A stretch of 64,000 nt of DNA from assembly GCF_000022545.1 (NCBI RefSeq), contig NC_012883.1, positions 922,276 to 986,275 on the forward strand, written 5' to 3'. Below, piece after piece: positions 51,796-59,681 of this stretch. A model generated the notes under the pieces. It searched no databases. It worked only from the letters and a program-made list of their open reading frames with translations, and had not been told where the DNA came from. Numbering within the stretch: the first letter of the stretch is position 1; the number at the start of each line of letters is the position of its first letter. The position numbers were made by a program, and so were the translations under genes. The DNA comes from Thermococcus sibiricus MM 739 (GTDB lineage Archaea > Methanobacteriota_B > Thermococci > Thermococcales > Thermococcaceae).

Positions 51796-52617
51796 ATGGA
51801 ACCAATAATAAGGCTCGCTCACAAAGAAGACAAACCCTTCATCGAGGAGATAGCCCGCTTGACTTGGGAAGGCGAAGACTACCTCGCGAGTGTCTTCGAC
51901 GAGTGGCTTAAGGATGGGAACTTCTACGTGCTCGAACTGGATGGAAAGGTCATCGGTACGGCGAAGCTGACTTTTCTCCCCGGGAAGGTCGGCTGGCTTG
52001 AGGGTCTTAGAGTTCACCCCAGTTACCAAAAACGAGGTTTTGGAAGGCTAATCCAAAACTTCATGCTTCATAAAGGGAATGAACTAGCAGAAAAAGGTAT
52101 TATTAATGCCTTGGAATTCTCAACCTACTTCCTCAACAAAGAAAGCATTGCAATGGCAAAGAAAGATGGATTTAAGATTGTAGAGCGGTTTTACTATATT
52201 CAAAGAGCGCTTGGAGAGGAAGAAGAACCAACTCTTTCAAGAATCAACTCTTTAGATGAGCTCGATTATGAGGGATATATCCCCTATAGCTGGAAGTTCT
52301 TGCATAAATGTGAGGAAAGCCTTAATTGGTTAACCAAAAAGGCAGAAGTTAGGGAATACAAAGCCTATAAATTCTTTTATGCTTTAATACATGAAAATGA
52401 ACCTACATTTACCCCCTTCAAGCTCTCAATTGCGGCCATAAAAAACATTTTACCTGCAATGAGCTTTGAGACCAGAAACATAGGCTACGACAGCATCGAC
52501 ATAATGCTTCCTGAAGAGAAGCAAGATTTAATTGAGCTCTTAAAGGAGCTCGGTTTTAAGAACTGGACAGATTTTAAGGAACCTGATGTTTTGGTGTTTA
52601 GGAAGGAGCTTGTTTGA
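51796..52617 (+). CDS. GNAT acetyltransferase with C-terminal extension
   Basis: A 273-residue protein. The N-terminal GNAT domain (about 1-145) has GKVIGTAKLTFLPGKVGWLE followed by the acetyl-CoA loop HPSYQKRGFGRLIQ. The C-terminal 120 residues (ALIHENEPTFTPFKLSIAAI, YDSIDIMLPEEKQDLIELL) have no motif I recognise but resemble a second degenerate GNAT half. GGTGATATT precedes ATG 51796. Codon use in the first 220 bases is GC-richer than the rest of the gene. Substrate unknown. Confidence 0.85.
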   Translation: MEPIIRLAHKEDKPFIEEIARLTWEGEDYLASVFDEWLKDGNFYVLELDGKVIGTAKLTFLPGKVGWLEGLRVHPSYQKRGFGRLIQNFMLHKGNELAEKGIINALEFSTYFLNKESIAMAKKDGFKIVERFYYIQRALGEEEEPTLSRINSLDELDYEGYIPYSWKFLHKCEESLNWLTKKAEVREYKAYKFFYALIHENEPTFTPFKLSIAAIKNILPAMSFETRNIGYDSIDIMLPEEKQDLIELLKELGFKNWTDFKEPDVLVFRKELV

Positions 52618-52767
52618 TATGCAAAACGGATAGAACCAAAGGAGGAGCTCCAGAGGATTGGTAACAGACTCTTGAAAAGAAGGGTTTTATTAGGTTGCTT
52701 GTATACATATCTAGATTGGCGAGAAATCCTGCTTTGATTTTCTACAGTAATTAAAGAATAACAAAAA

Positions 52768-52854
52768 TCACCAGCCATCCTTATCCCATTTTTCTTCCTC
52801 GAAGAACTCTTCTTCAGATCCTTCAACCTTCTTCTTTTCCTTAGGTGGTTGCAT
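52768..52854 (-). CDS. Very small acidic protein
   Basis: A 28-residue frame, MQPPKEKKKVEGSEEEFFEE then EKWDKDGW, strongly charged and ending in aromatic residues. Codon pattern looks coding, and the same frame is open a further 19 codons upstream (ending PRGWEVSN) without another start. No ribosome site is clear; TTATAA lies about 55 bases upstream of the ATG. It may be a real micro-protein or a gene remnant. Confidence 0.4.
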   Translation of the reverse strand: MQPPKEKKKVEGSEEEFFEEEKWDKDGW

Positions 52855-53039
52855 GTTTGATACTTCCCACCCACGAGGGATGATTATATGTGCAAAACCC
52901 TAGCTTATAAACTGTATAATGGCATTACATAAATCAATACCAAGAACTAAAAAATTTAGGTACCATTAACAAAGTTAAGGGCTAATAACAAACTCACCTG
53001 GGAGAAAGATTTATATACCCGTAACATAGTTTAGAATAG

Positions 53040-53073
53040 CCAACATCAGATATACTGTGAAAAATCATGTTGG
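53040..53073 (+). promoter_or_regulatory. Inverted repeat in the leader of the PLP/DUF1611 operon
   Basis: CCAACAT (53040-53046) and ATGTTGG (53067-53073) are perfect inverted arms 20 bases apart. A TATA-like ATTTATATAC lies at about 53009-53018, so the repeat falls just after the expected transcript start. The start codon is at 53134, leaving a leader of about 90 bases, long for this group. It may be a regulator site or a leader hairpin. Confidence 0.4.
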
Positions 53074-53133
53074 TTAAAAAGTTAAAGGTCAGATATCACT
53101 TTAATGAAAAATTAAAGATATTTGGTGTCAGAG

Positions 53134-54072
53134 ATGGAAGATGAAAAAAGCTCCGATGATGATGGTGGCCCACCCCTGATAAGGGCTCAAAAGCTCGAAG
53201 AGTACTTGGGCATATCCAAAATATACATTAAACTCGAAAGCTTTAATCCGACAGGCACTCACAAGGACAGAATAGCAAGAGTTCACGTTGAGGAGGTTAA
53301 TAAGCTCGGGTTTTCTGCGATAACTACGGGAACATGTGGAAATTACGGCATTTCTATAGCATACTTTGCACAGAAATACGGATTAAAAGCTCATATATTT
53401 ATTCCCAGAGCTTACAGCAATATTAGACTTAAGGAACTAGAAAAATATGGAGCTGAGGTTGTTTTTATCAACGGAAGCTATGAGGAGGCGGTTTTCGAAA
53501 GTAAAAAGTTTGCAAAAGAAAACAACATATACGACGCAAATCCTGGGAGCAAACCATGGATAGACTACGAAGGATATGCAGCAATTTCCAGAGAAATAGC
53601 AAAGAATGTAACGCCTTATGCGGTTTTTGTACCCGTTGGAAACGGAACTACCCTCGTGGGAATATACCATGGCTTCAGGCAGCTTGGGTTTACCCCCCAC
53701 ATGATTGGCGTAACAACAAGCTTCGGAAATCAAGTTTTGAACGCGTTTTACACAAAGAGCTTTGACGAAGTTAAAGATTTCGCAGAGACAAAGTTCAATG
53801 AACCCCTTGTTTCATCAATCTCTTTTGACTTCGATAATGCTCTGGAGGCAATTTATGACTCTGATGGCTACGTTTTTGGTTTTGCTGATGACGTCTCTTT
53901 CAAATACGCTTATCTACTTGAAAGATTCGAAGGGATAAAAGCTTTCCCTGCCTCAGCTTTGGTTTTAGCAGGATTGGTAAAGTTCGTGAAAAAGTTTGGA
54001 GTTAATGGAAGAAATTTCGTGCTTATCCTTACTGGAGGGTTAAAAGATGGAAAAAGCCCTAATCTTGGCTGA
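53134..54072 (+). CDS. Threonine-synthase-like PLP enzyme, first gene of unknown pathway operon
   Basis: A 312-residue fold-type II PLP enzyme. The Schiff-base Lys is in NPTGTHKDRIA (K44), the phosphate loop in TTGTCGNYGIS, and the closing loop in ILTGGLKDGKSP. It differs from the housekeeping ThrC at 46178: it lacks the zinc ribbon, the lysine motif is THKDR rather than SFKDRG, and the N-terminus is acidic. It probably does a beta- or gamma-replacement or elimination on an amino acid; product unknown. Start ATG 53134 follows GGTG. The next gene starts 26 bases inside its end. Confidence 0.85.
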   Translation: MEDEKSSDDDGGPPLIRAQKLEEYLGISKIYIKLESFNPTGTHKDRIARVHVEEVNKLGFSAITTGTCGNYGISIAYFAQKYGLKAHIFIPRAYSNIRLKELEKYGAEVVFINGSYEEAVFESKKFAKENNIYDANPGSKPWIDYEGYAAISREIAKNVTPYAVFVPVGNGTTLVGIYHGFRQLGFTPHMIGVTTSFGNQVLNAFYTKSFDEVKDFAETKFNEPLVSSISFDFDNALEAIYDSDGYVFGFADDVSFKYAYLLERFEGIKAFPASALVLAGLVKFVKKFGVNGRNFVLILTGGLKDGKSPNLG

Positions 54073-55138
54073 AGGAAGATACAACACAAGTGATGGAAAA
54101 ACCGCTCACGGTTTGGTTAGATACTCTCAAAGATACCAAATAGTTGGAGTTGTAGACTCAACTCTAGCGGGGAGAGATGCTGGAGAAGTCTTAGATGGAG
54201 TCTATAGAGGCATCCCGATATATGGAAGTTTTGAGGAGGCCATTACGGAGAATCCCGATGTAAAATACCTGATAATAGGTGTTGCTACTCCCGGCGGATA
54301 TCTTCCATCGGTTTATCGTGAGATAGTGAAGAAAGCGATAAAAAGGGGATTGAACATCGTAAGTGGCCTTCATTACTTCCTGAGTAGTGAATCCGAATTT
54401 GCACGCCTTGCAAAGAGATACAAGGTACAGCTGATTGATGTTAGGAAGATTTTCAGGGAGCTTAAAATACCATTCAGCGGAAAAATCGAAGAAGTTAATG
54501 CGATAAAAGTAGCCGTTTTGGGAACCGATGGTGCAATAGGAAAAAGAACAACAGCTATAATGCTCCACGAAGCTTTCAATAGGTTTGGGAAGAAAAGTAT
54601 CTTCATTGCTATGGGGCAAACAGGATGGATGCAGGGATTTAAGTATGCAATAGTTATGGACTCTATCGTCAACGACTTTGTAGCTGGAGCAATAGAAGAC
54701 GTCATCTGGAGAGCCTGGAAGGAGGAAAACCCGGATGTCATCGTTACCCACGGTGAAGGTTCGCTTTTACATCCTGCTTATCCCGGAGGATTTGAGCTGA
54801 TAGCCTCTGGAAGACCAGATTATATAGTCCTCCAGCATGCTCCTGCGAGAAAATACTTCGATGACTTTCCACAGTACGAGATCCCCCCTTTGGAAAAGTA
54901 CATCCAACTAATCGAACTCCTCTCAGGCAAAAAGCCAATAGCAATAACTATAAACTCCGAAAACCTCTCAAAAGAGGATGCCTTCAAGATCGCAAGAGAA
55001 ATCGAGAGCACTTACGGAATACTAACTAAAGTTCCTCTTTACGAGAGTATTGATGAGATAGTCAAGCTCATCCTAGAGGAAAGGATGAAGATAAAACAGA
55101 TGGAAGTGGAAGCAAGTGTCGAATCTCAAGTGCTTTGA
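54047..55138 (+). CDS. DUF1611 P-loop protein
   Basis: A 363-residue protein of the DUF1611 family. The N-terminal Rossmann-like domain (GVATPGGYLPSVYREIVKKA) precedes a P-loop domain with VAVLGTDGAIGKRTTAIML (about 156-173), then MGQTGWMQG, VTHGEGSLLHPAYPGGFELI and YIVLQHAPARKYFDDFP. Some bacterial members (DgcN) are reported to act as D-glutamate N-acetyltransferases; whether that applies here is unknown. ATG 54047 lies within the end of the PLP gene with GGAGGG before it, so translation is coupled. Confidence 0.88.
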   Translation: MEKALILAEGRYNTSDGKTAHGLVRYSQRYQIVGVVDSTLAGRDAGEVLDGVYRGIPIYGSFEEAITENPDVKYLIIGVATPGGYLPSVYREIVKKAIKRGLNIVSGLHYFLSSESEFARLAKRYKVQLIDVRKIFRELKIPFSGKIEEVNAIKVAVLGTDGAIGKRTTAIMLHEAFNRFGKKSIFIAMGQTGWMQGFKYAIVMDSIVNDFVAGAIEDVIWRAWKEENPDVIVTHGEGSLLHPAYPGGFELIASGRPDYIVLQHAPARKYFDDFPQYEIPPLEKYIQLIELLSGKKPIAITINSENLSKEDAFKIAREIESTYGILTKVPLYESIDEIVKLILEERMKIKQMEVEASVESQVL

Positions 55139-56573
55139 TTATATTATAATTGAAGATCCAAAAATAAGCTCAAAGAGAATCTCGAGTATTTACCGGCTGA
55201 GCCTGGACAATGAGGAAAAGGTATTCAAGTTAATTCACACCTACAAAGAGAGGATTCCAAAAAAGGAGAGTAAAACCTTCGCAAAGCTTATGAGCATTGT
55301 TCCAGCAATTAACTATGGCCTATTCACTCCCCTCATTTATTTTGACTTCCCAATCGACAAGAGAGATTTGAAATTCTTTAAAGACATGATGGAGATAACA
55401 GCTAAGGATATCTTCGTTAACAGGATAATTAAAAGAACAGGCTTCGTAAGGGAAGAGTTCATACCAAAGGAGGTTAAACCTGATTTAGCCAGACCCATAG
55501 CGAAAGTTAAAGCTAAAGAAGTCATAAAGGAAGACGTGAAATTTAATGCAGACTACAATAAGTGTGCCGTCATGCTCAGTGGCGGAAAGGAGAGTCTTTT
55601 AACCTACGGATTACTAAAAGAAATTGGTTGCGATGTTTATCCCTTCTTTTTCAACGAATCCGGTGGTCATTGGAAGGTTGCTTTGACTGCCTATAAATGG
55701 TTTGAGAAGAACGAGTCCAACACAAAAAAAGTTTGGAGTAACGTTGATAGACTTTATAACTTTATAGAATCCAATATGAAGATTTTACAGGATGTCAATA
55801 AACCTAAAGCAGAGGTTTATCCAATAAGACTGTTCTTCTTTGAGCATTACATTTTCTCCTTCCTACCGCTGATTTATAAATATAACATTGGAAATGTGCT
55901 ATTAGGAAATGAATACGATGACCCCAGAAACCTCAGCTATGAACAACAAGGGATTCCTCACTTCTACGCAGTTTTTGATCAAAGCCAATACTTTGACAAG
56001 TATATGAGTCAATGGTTTGCCAAGAGGAGTTTAAAAATAAGACAATGGTCAGCTGTTAGACCATTGAGTGGCTTAATTGTTGAGAGAATACTCCATAACC
56101 GCTATCCTGACCTCTTCATGCTTCAAAGAAGCTGCCATTCTGTTCATAAAGAAGGAAACGAATATGTTCCCTGTGGAACGTGCTTTAAGTGCAATGGCAT
56201 TCAAACGTTCCTCTTAGCTAACGGGATTGATCCCAAGCTCATAAAATATAAGGAAGAGCACATAAAAGGGCTTGCAAAGAGAATTAGGGACGGAAAAATA
56301 CGGCTTGATGAAGATGAACTCCTGCACTCCCTCTATTTAATCAAGATGCACAATCCAGAATTCGAGCTCAGCGGAGAGGAGAGAGAACACGTTGAGATGC
56401 TTCATTTTGACGACAGGAACTCACACTTCGATAACATCCCAGTGGAGTTTAGGGAAAAACTTTATTCTATATTTGAAGGCTACACAAAGGGGTATCTCTA
56501 CCTGAAGGACAATGAATGGAAAAGGATAACCCGGGAGGAGGCTTTGAATGGAGTTTTACGTAACCGACGGTGA
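55116..56573 (+). CDS. QueC-like PP-loop ATPase with unknown N-terminal domain
   Basis: A 485-residue protein. Residues 1-145 form a domain I do not recognise. The PP-loop AVMLSGGKESLLTYG (SGGKES at 155-160) marks an ATP pyrophosphatase that activates a carboxylate or similar group. Cysteines at 340, 353, 356 and 359 (PCGTCFKCNG) resemble the zinc site of QueC/ExsB. Residues 265-300 include LLGNEYDDPRNLSYEQQGIP. QueC forms amide then nitrile from a carboxylate and ammonia, so amide formation is a possibility only. Start GTG 55116 lies inside the DUF1611 end. Confidence 0.8.
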   Translation: MSNLKCFDYIIIEDPKISSKRISSIYRLSLDNEEKVFKLIHTYKERIPKKESKTFAKLMSIVPAINYGLFTPLIYFDFPIDKRDLKFFKDMMEITAKDIFVNRIIKRTGFVREEFIPKEVKPDLARPIAKVKAKEVIKEDVKFNADYNKCAVMLSGGKESLLTYGLLKEIGCDVYPFFFNESGGHWKVALTAYKWFEKNESNTKKVWSNVDRLYNFIESNMKILQDVNKPKAEVYPIRLFFFEHYIFSFLPLIYKYNIGNVLLGNEYDDPRNLSYEQQGIPHFYAVFDQSQYFDKYMSQWFAKRSLKIRQWSAVRPLSGLIVERILHNRYPDLFMLQRSCHSVHKEGNEYVPCGTCFKCNGIQTFLLANGIDPKLIKYKEEHIKGLAKRIRDGKIRLDEDELLHSLYLIKMHNPEFELSGEEREHVEMLHFDDRNSHFDNIPVEFREKLYSIFEGYTKGYLYLKDNEWKRITREEALNGVLRNRR

Positions 56574-56994
56574 GGACTACCTTGACGAAATAATAGCCTT
56601 CGATAAGTTGGTCAGCTATAATTTCCTCAAGTTTCCCATTCCATTCGACGAATATTCCGAGAGATACGAAAAGCTCATTAGAGAGCTCCTATCCAGAGGG
56701 GAGCACAAGTTTTTTGTCGCACTTGGCAAAAATGGCAAATTTCTAGGCCACGTATGGCTCTGCATGACATTAGACACCGTTGATTACGTGAAGATAGCCT
56801 ACATCTACGACATTGAGGTAAAGCAAAAAGGGGAAGGGATTGGTTCCGCACTCCTCAAGAGGGCAGAAGAGTTTGCAAAGGAAAAAGGCGCCAAAAAGGT
56901 AGTTCTAAGAGTTGATTTGAGCAATCCTGCTTTGGAATGGTATAAGAGGAAAGGCTACACAGAAAGAGCTGTGATCGTGGAGAAGGAGATATGA
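56548..56994 (+). CDS. GNAT acetyltransferase, last gene of the operon
   Basis: A 148-residue single-domain GNAT protein. IYDIEVKQKGEGIGSALLKR carries the acetyl-CoA pyrophosphate loop, and VVLRVDLSNPALEWYKRKGY is the usual C-terminal core. GGAGGAGGCTTTGA precedes ATG 56548, 26 bases inside the PP-loop gene, so it is coupled to it. Given the context, it may acetylate the pathway intermediate; this is inferred only from position. Confidence 0.88.
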   Translation: MEFYVTDGEDYLDEIIAFDKLVSYNFLKFPIPFDEYSERYEKLIRELLSRGEHKFFVALGKNGKFLGHVWLCMTLDTVDYVKIAYIYDIEVKQKGEGIGSALLKRAEEFAKEKGAKKVVLRVDLSNPALEWYKRKGYTERAVIVEKEI

Positions 56995-57155
56995 AAGCAG
57001 TGCCAAGGCTAAATTAAGTGGCTTAACGCTCCTAATTAACCCAACAGCCTTTTTGTTTAAGTATAAATTCTCTCTTTTGTTTCTTACTAAAGTTCACTTC
57101 ATAGCCTGAGGGCATGTCCATAAATTTTTAAAAACCATTTTTCCCATGGGGATTT

Positions 57156-58322
57156 ATGAAGCAGAGAATTTACTTTCTCCTATTGCTCACTACGGTTCTC
57201 AGAACCATCGGGGATGCCATCGAGAACATAGCTCTGCCGTGGCACCTCTTAGATGAAACCGCATCACTCCTCAGCGTGGCGGGCTATTCTTTAGCTTCCA
57301 TGCTTCCCTGGGTTATAGCACCACCTTTAATGGGTCGCTTTCTTGATAAGACCGAGAAAAAAGTTAGACTGGCTTTTATCGCATTGTTTATTCAGTCTTT
57401 CCTTGCCCTGGCAACAATAAAGTTTGCTTCAAATATTTGGGCGTTTTATATTCTAATTTCACTGATCTCAGCTCTTGATGTTCTTCACAGATACTTTGGC
57501 TTTACGCTTATAGCTTCCATGACCCTTGAGGAGTCTGAGCTTCAAAAGCTCAACGCAAAAGTACAAACCGTTGGAGAAGCAACGTCTCTTCTTGTGTTTC
57601 CCATCGTGGGTTATCTTGCTTACCTCTTCGGAGTCAGGCTTATGCTCTTGGATGCAGTTTTTCTCTTAATTGGAGCTCTACTTCTCATTCCATATATTAA
57701 CATTCCAGTGAGACAAGAAGAAAGAATTGAATACGAAAGCAAATCTGCCCAATTCGAAGTTTCCCGCAGAATTGTTTTTGTAGGAATTGCATTAGTCCTG
57801 CTCTTCAACTTTGCAATAGCACCAGCCAGGATTTTTGTCTTCAGTGCTCTCAATGATGTAGCCATTGGGGAGATCGTTTATGGTCTGCTTAATTCCGTTG
57901 GGACTTTAGGAAGCTTGATTGGCGCTGCTGGAATAGCTATCTTTGCCCGTAAGTATAAAATCGGAATCTCAAAGCCACTCGTCATAGGAATGCTGCTTGA
58001 AAGTTTGGCGATTTTGATTTTGGGCTTACATTCGTTGCTTCTGCTCTTCGCTGGAATTTTAATCTTGAACTTTGGAAGACAGATCCTAAATATTTCCTTT
58101 GACAGCCTGTTTCAGAGAGTAATCCCGCTTGAAAAGCTTGGTACTTACAAAGGAGTTTTTGATGCACTGGCTACCCTTATAATTCCATTATCACAGCTGA
58201 GTTTTGCATGGTTAATTGAGCAAGGCATTAATGTTTCAATTCTGGCTGTTGGAGTGTTTGGACTTGGTGTTTTGACTGCAGTGGGCTTTTTCATTTTGAT
58301 AAACAGCATCAAAAGGGAGTAG
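57156..58322 (+). CDS. MFS transporter
   Basis: A 388-residue 12-helix major facilitator. The loop after helix two has LMGRFLDKTEKKVRLAF, a variant of the MFS motif GxxxDRxGRR. Many hydrophobic segments follow, with a central cytoplasmic loop near residue 195 (RQEERIEYESKSAQFEVSRR). The first 20 residues (FLLLLTTVLRTIGDAIENIA) match the drug-efflux type. GGGGATTT precedes ATG 57156. Substrate unknown; it might export the product of the preceding operon. Confidence 0.85.
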   Translation: MKQRIYFLLLLTTVLRTIGDAIENIALPWHLLDETASLLSVAGYSLASMLPWVIAPPLMGRFLDKTEKKVRLAFIALFIQSFLALATIKFASNIWAFYILISLISALDVLHRYFGFTLIASMTLEESELQKLNAKVQTVGEATSLLVFPIVGYLAYLFGVRLMLLDAVFLLIGALLLIPYINIPVRQEERIEYESKSAQFEVSRRIVFVGIALVLLFNFAIAPARIFVFSALNDVAIGEIVYGLLNSVGTLGSLIGAAGIAIFARKYKIGISKPLVIGMLLESLAILILGLHSLLLLFAGILILNFGRQILNISFDSLFQRVIPLEKLGTYKGVFDALATLIIPLSQLSFAWLIEQGINVSILAVGVFGLGVLTAVGFFILINSIKRE

Positions 58323-58495
58323 AAGCTCCGGAAAAGTTAAGATGCCTCAAAGAGAAAGATTGAATAGCTAAGAAGGTGACGTATTTAGGGTTAGGCTTCA
58401 TTCTTCAAGGCAGAGAAAAGAATGGAACATTTTCTATAGAATCCTATCCAAAGGTATTTGAATTTCGATTTACAAATTTCAAGAAGGTGCTTTTG

Positions 58496-59681
58496 ATGAA
58501 GTGGAGCGAGATTCCAAGAGAAGCTAAAGCCTACATGCTCTATCACACGCTAATCGCACCGGGCCTGATAGTCTGGATACTCTTTCCGCTTTATCTCATG
58601 ATGACGGGATATTCTGTCCTTCAGGTAGGAGCATTCTTCAAAGCCATCAATATTGCCTCAATCCCCCTCTACATATCTTTTCGGCAGATTTTTCAACCGC
58701 TGGGACATCAAGAAGGGGCTTATTGCGATAGACGTTTTGGATGGCATCGCTTACGTTTTGTATGGCCTTGCTAAGGGTGTAATAGCTCCACTAATGCTCT
58801 TCGCAGGAAGGGTTATTGAAAAGCTCTCAACCATGCTCTACCCCCTCTACCAAGCCTATGAGCAAGTGATCTATCCCGAAGATAAATACGAGGAAATCTT
58901 CGCTTGGCACCTCCGCTTACCTGAGATAGCAACTATAGTGAGCTTCCCTGTTATAGGCTATTTCCTCGACTACGTTTACAACAGACCGGAGCACTATCGT
59001 CTGGTTTTTCTCTTTTCCGGTCTCTTCTCGGTCGTGACAGTTGCTTACCTTGGGTTTTTCCTACCCTCTGTCGGCAGAGAGGAGCGTATTAGTCCGGAGG
59101 GCTTCACGTTTAAGGTGGGGGAGTTCAAGGTTCTCCTCACTTTCGAGGCTTTACTAACGCTAGCGTGGGGTCTGGCCCCAGAATTTATTCTCATTAACTA
59201 CGTCGTCTTCGTGCTCCACAAGACAGTCTTTGAAGTGACGCTGATAGCAGTTGCTAGTAGTTTAATGAGGATAATAGGTACCTACGCAAGCGAGAGAGTT
59301 CCCAAAAGAAAGGGCTTCTATGCTATAGCTTTTGGAATGTTTCTCAATGCCTTCTATACCTTAACGATGGCACTCGCTCCTCCATTCTGGCTCGCTCTAA
59401 CTGTTTATGCTATTGGAGACTTCGGCAACGCTCTTTGGTTTCCGTTCTACCGGTCTTGGATATTCAAGATAATCCCCAAGGAAAGGACGAGTGAGTTTCA
59501 TGCAGCTATATCAAGCTACAACAGACTTATTGGCCTCATCACCCCGTTTGTGGCTGGTGCTCTGGCAAGTATCCACGCAACGCTCCCATATGGGGCTAGT
59601 TTGGTGCTGTTTTTGATGGCAGGGGCGATGTTCTGGGTGTTGCCGAGGATGGGAAAGAAAACTCAGGCTTCCCCCATCTGA
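58496..59681 (+). pseudogene. MFS transporter gene with one-base frameshift
   Basis: The start (ATG 58496, site GGTG) encodes MKWSEIPREAKAYMLYHTLI and the first two helices, then shifts frame near PLYIS. The rest (FGRFFNRWDIKKGLIAIDVL onward to 59681) is one frame over. Removing one T from the TTTT run at 58678-58681 joins them as IPLYISFGRFFNRWDIKKG, the MFS loop after helix two, and gives 394 residues with about 12 helices. It could be a true break or a sequence error. It is a distant paralogue of the gene before it and overlaps the convergent ABC gene by 19 bases. Confidence 0.8.

Noticed and set aside
52485-52874. 129-residue minus-strand ORF over the GNAT 3' end
   Set aside because: It is out of frame with the better-looking 28-codon frame, is rich in Ser/Lys without motif, and mostly shadows the GNAT gene.
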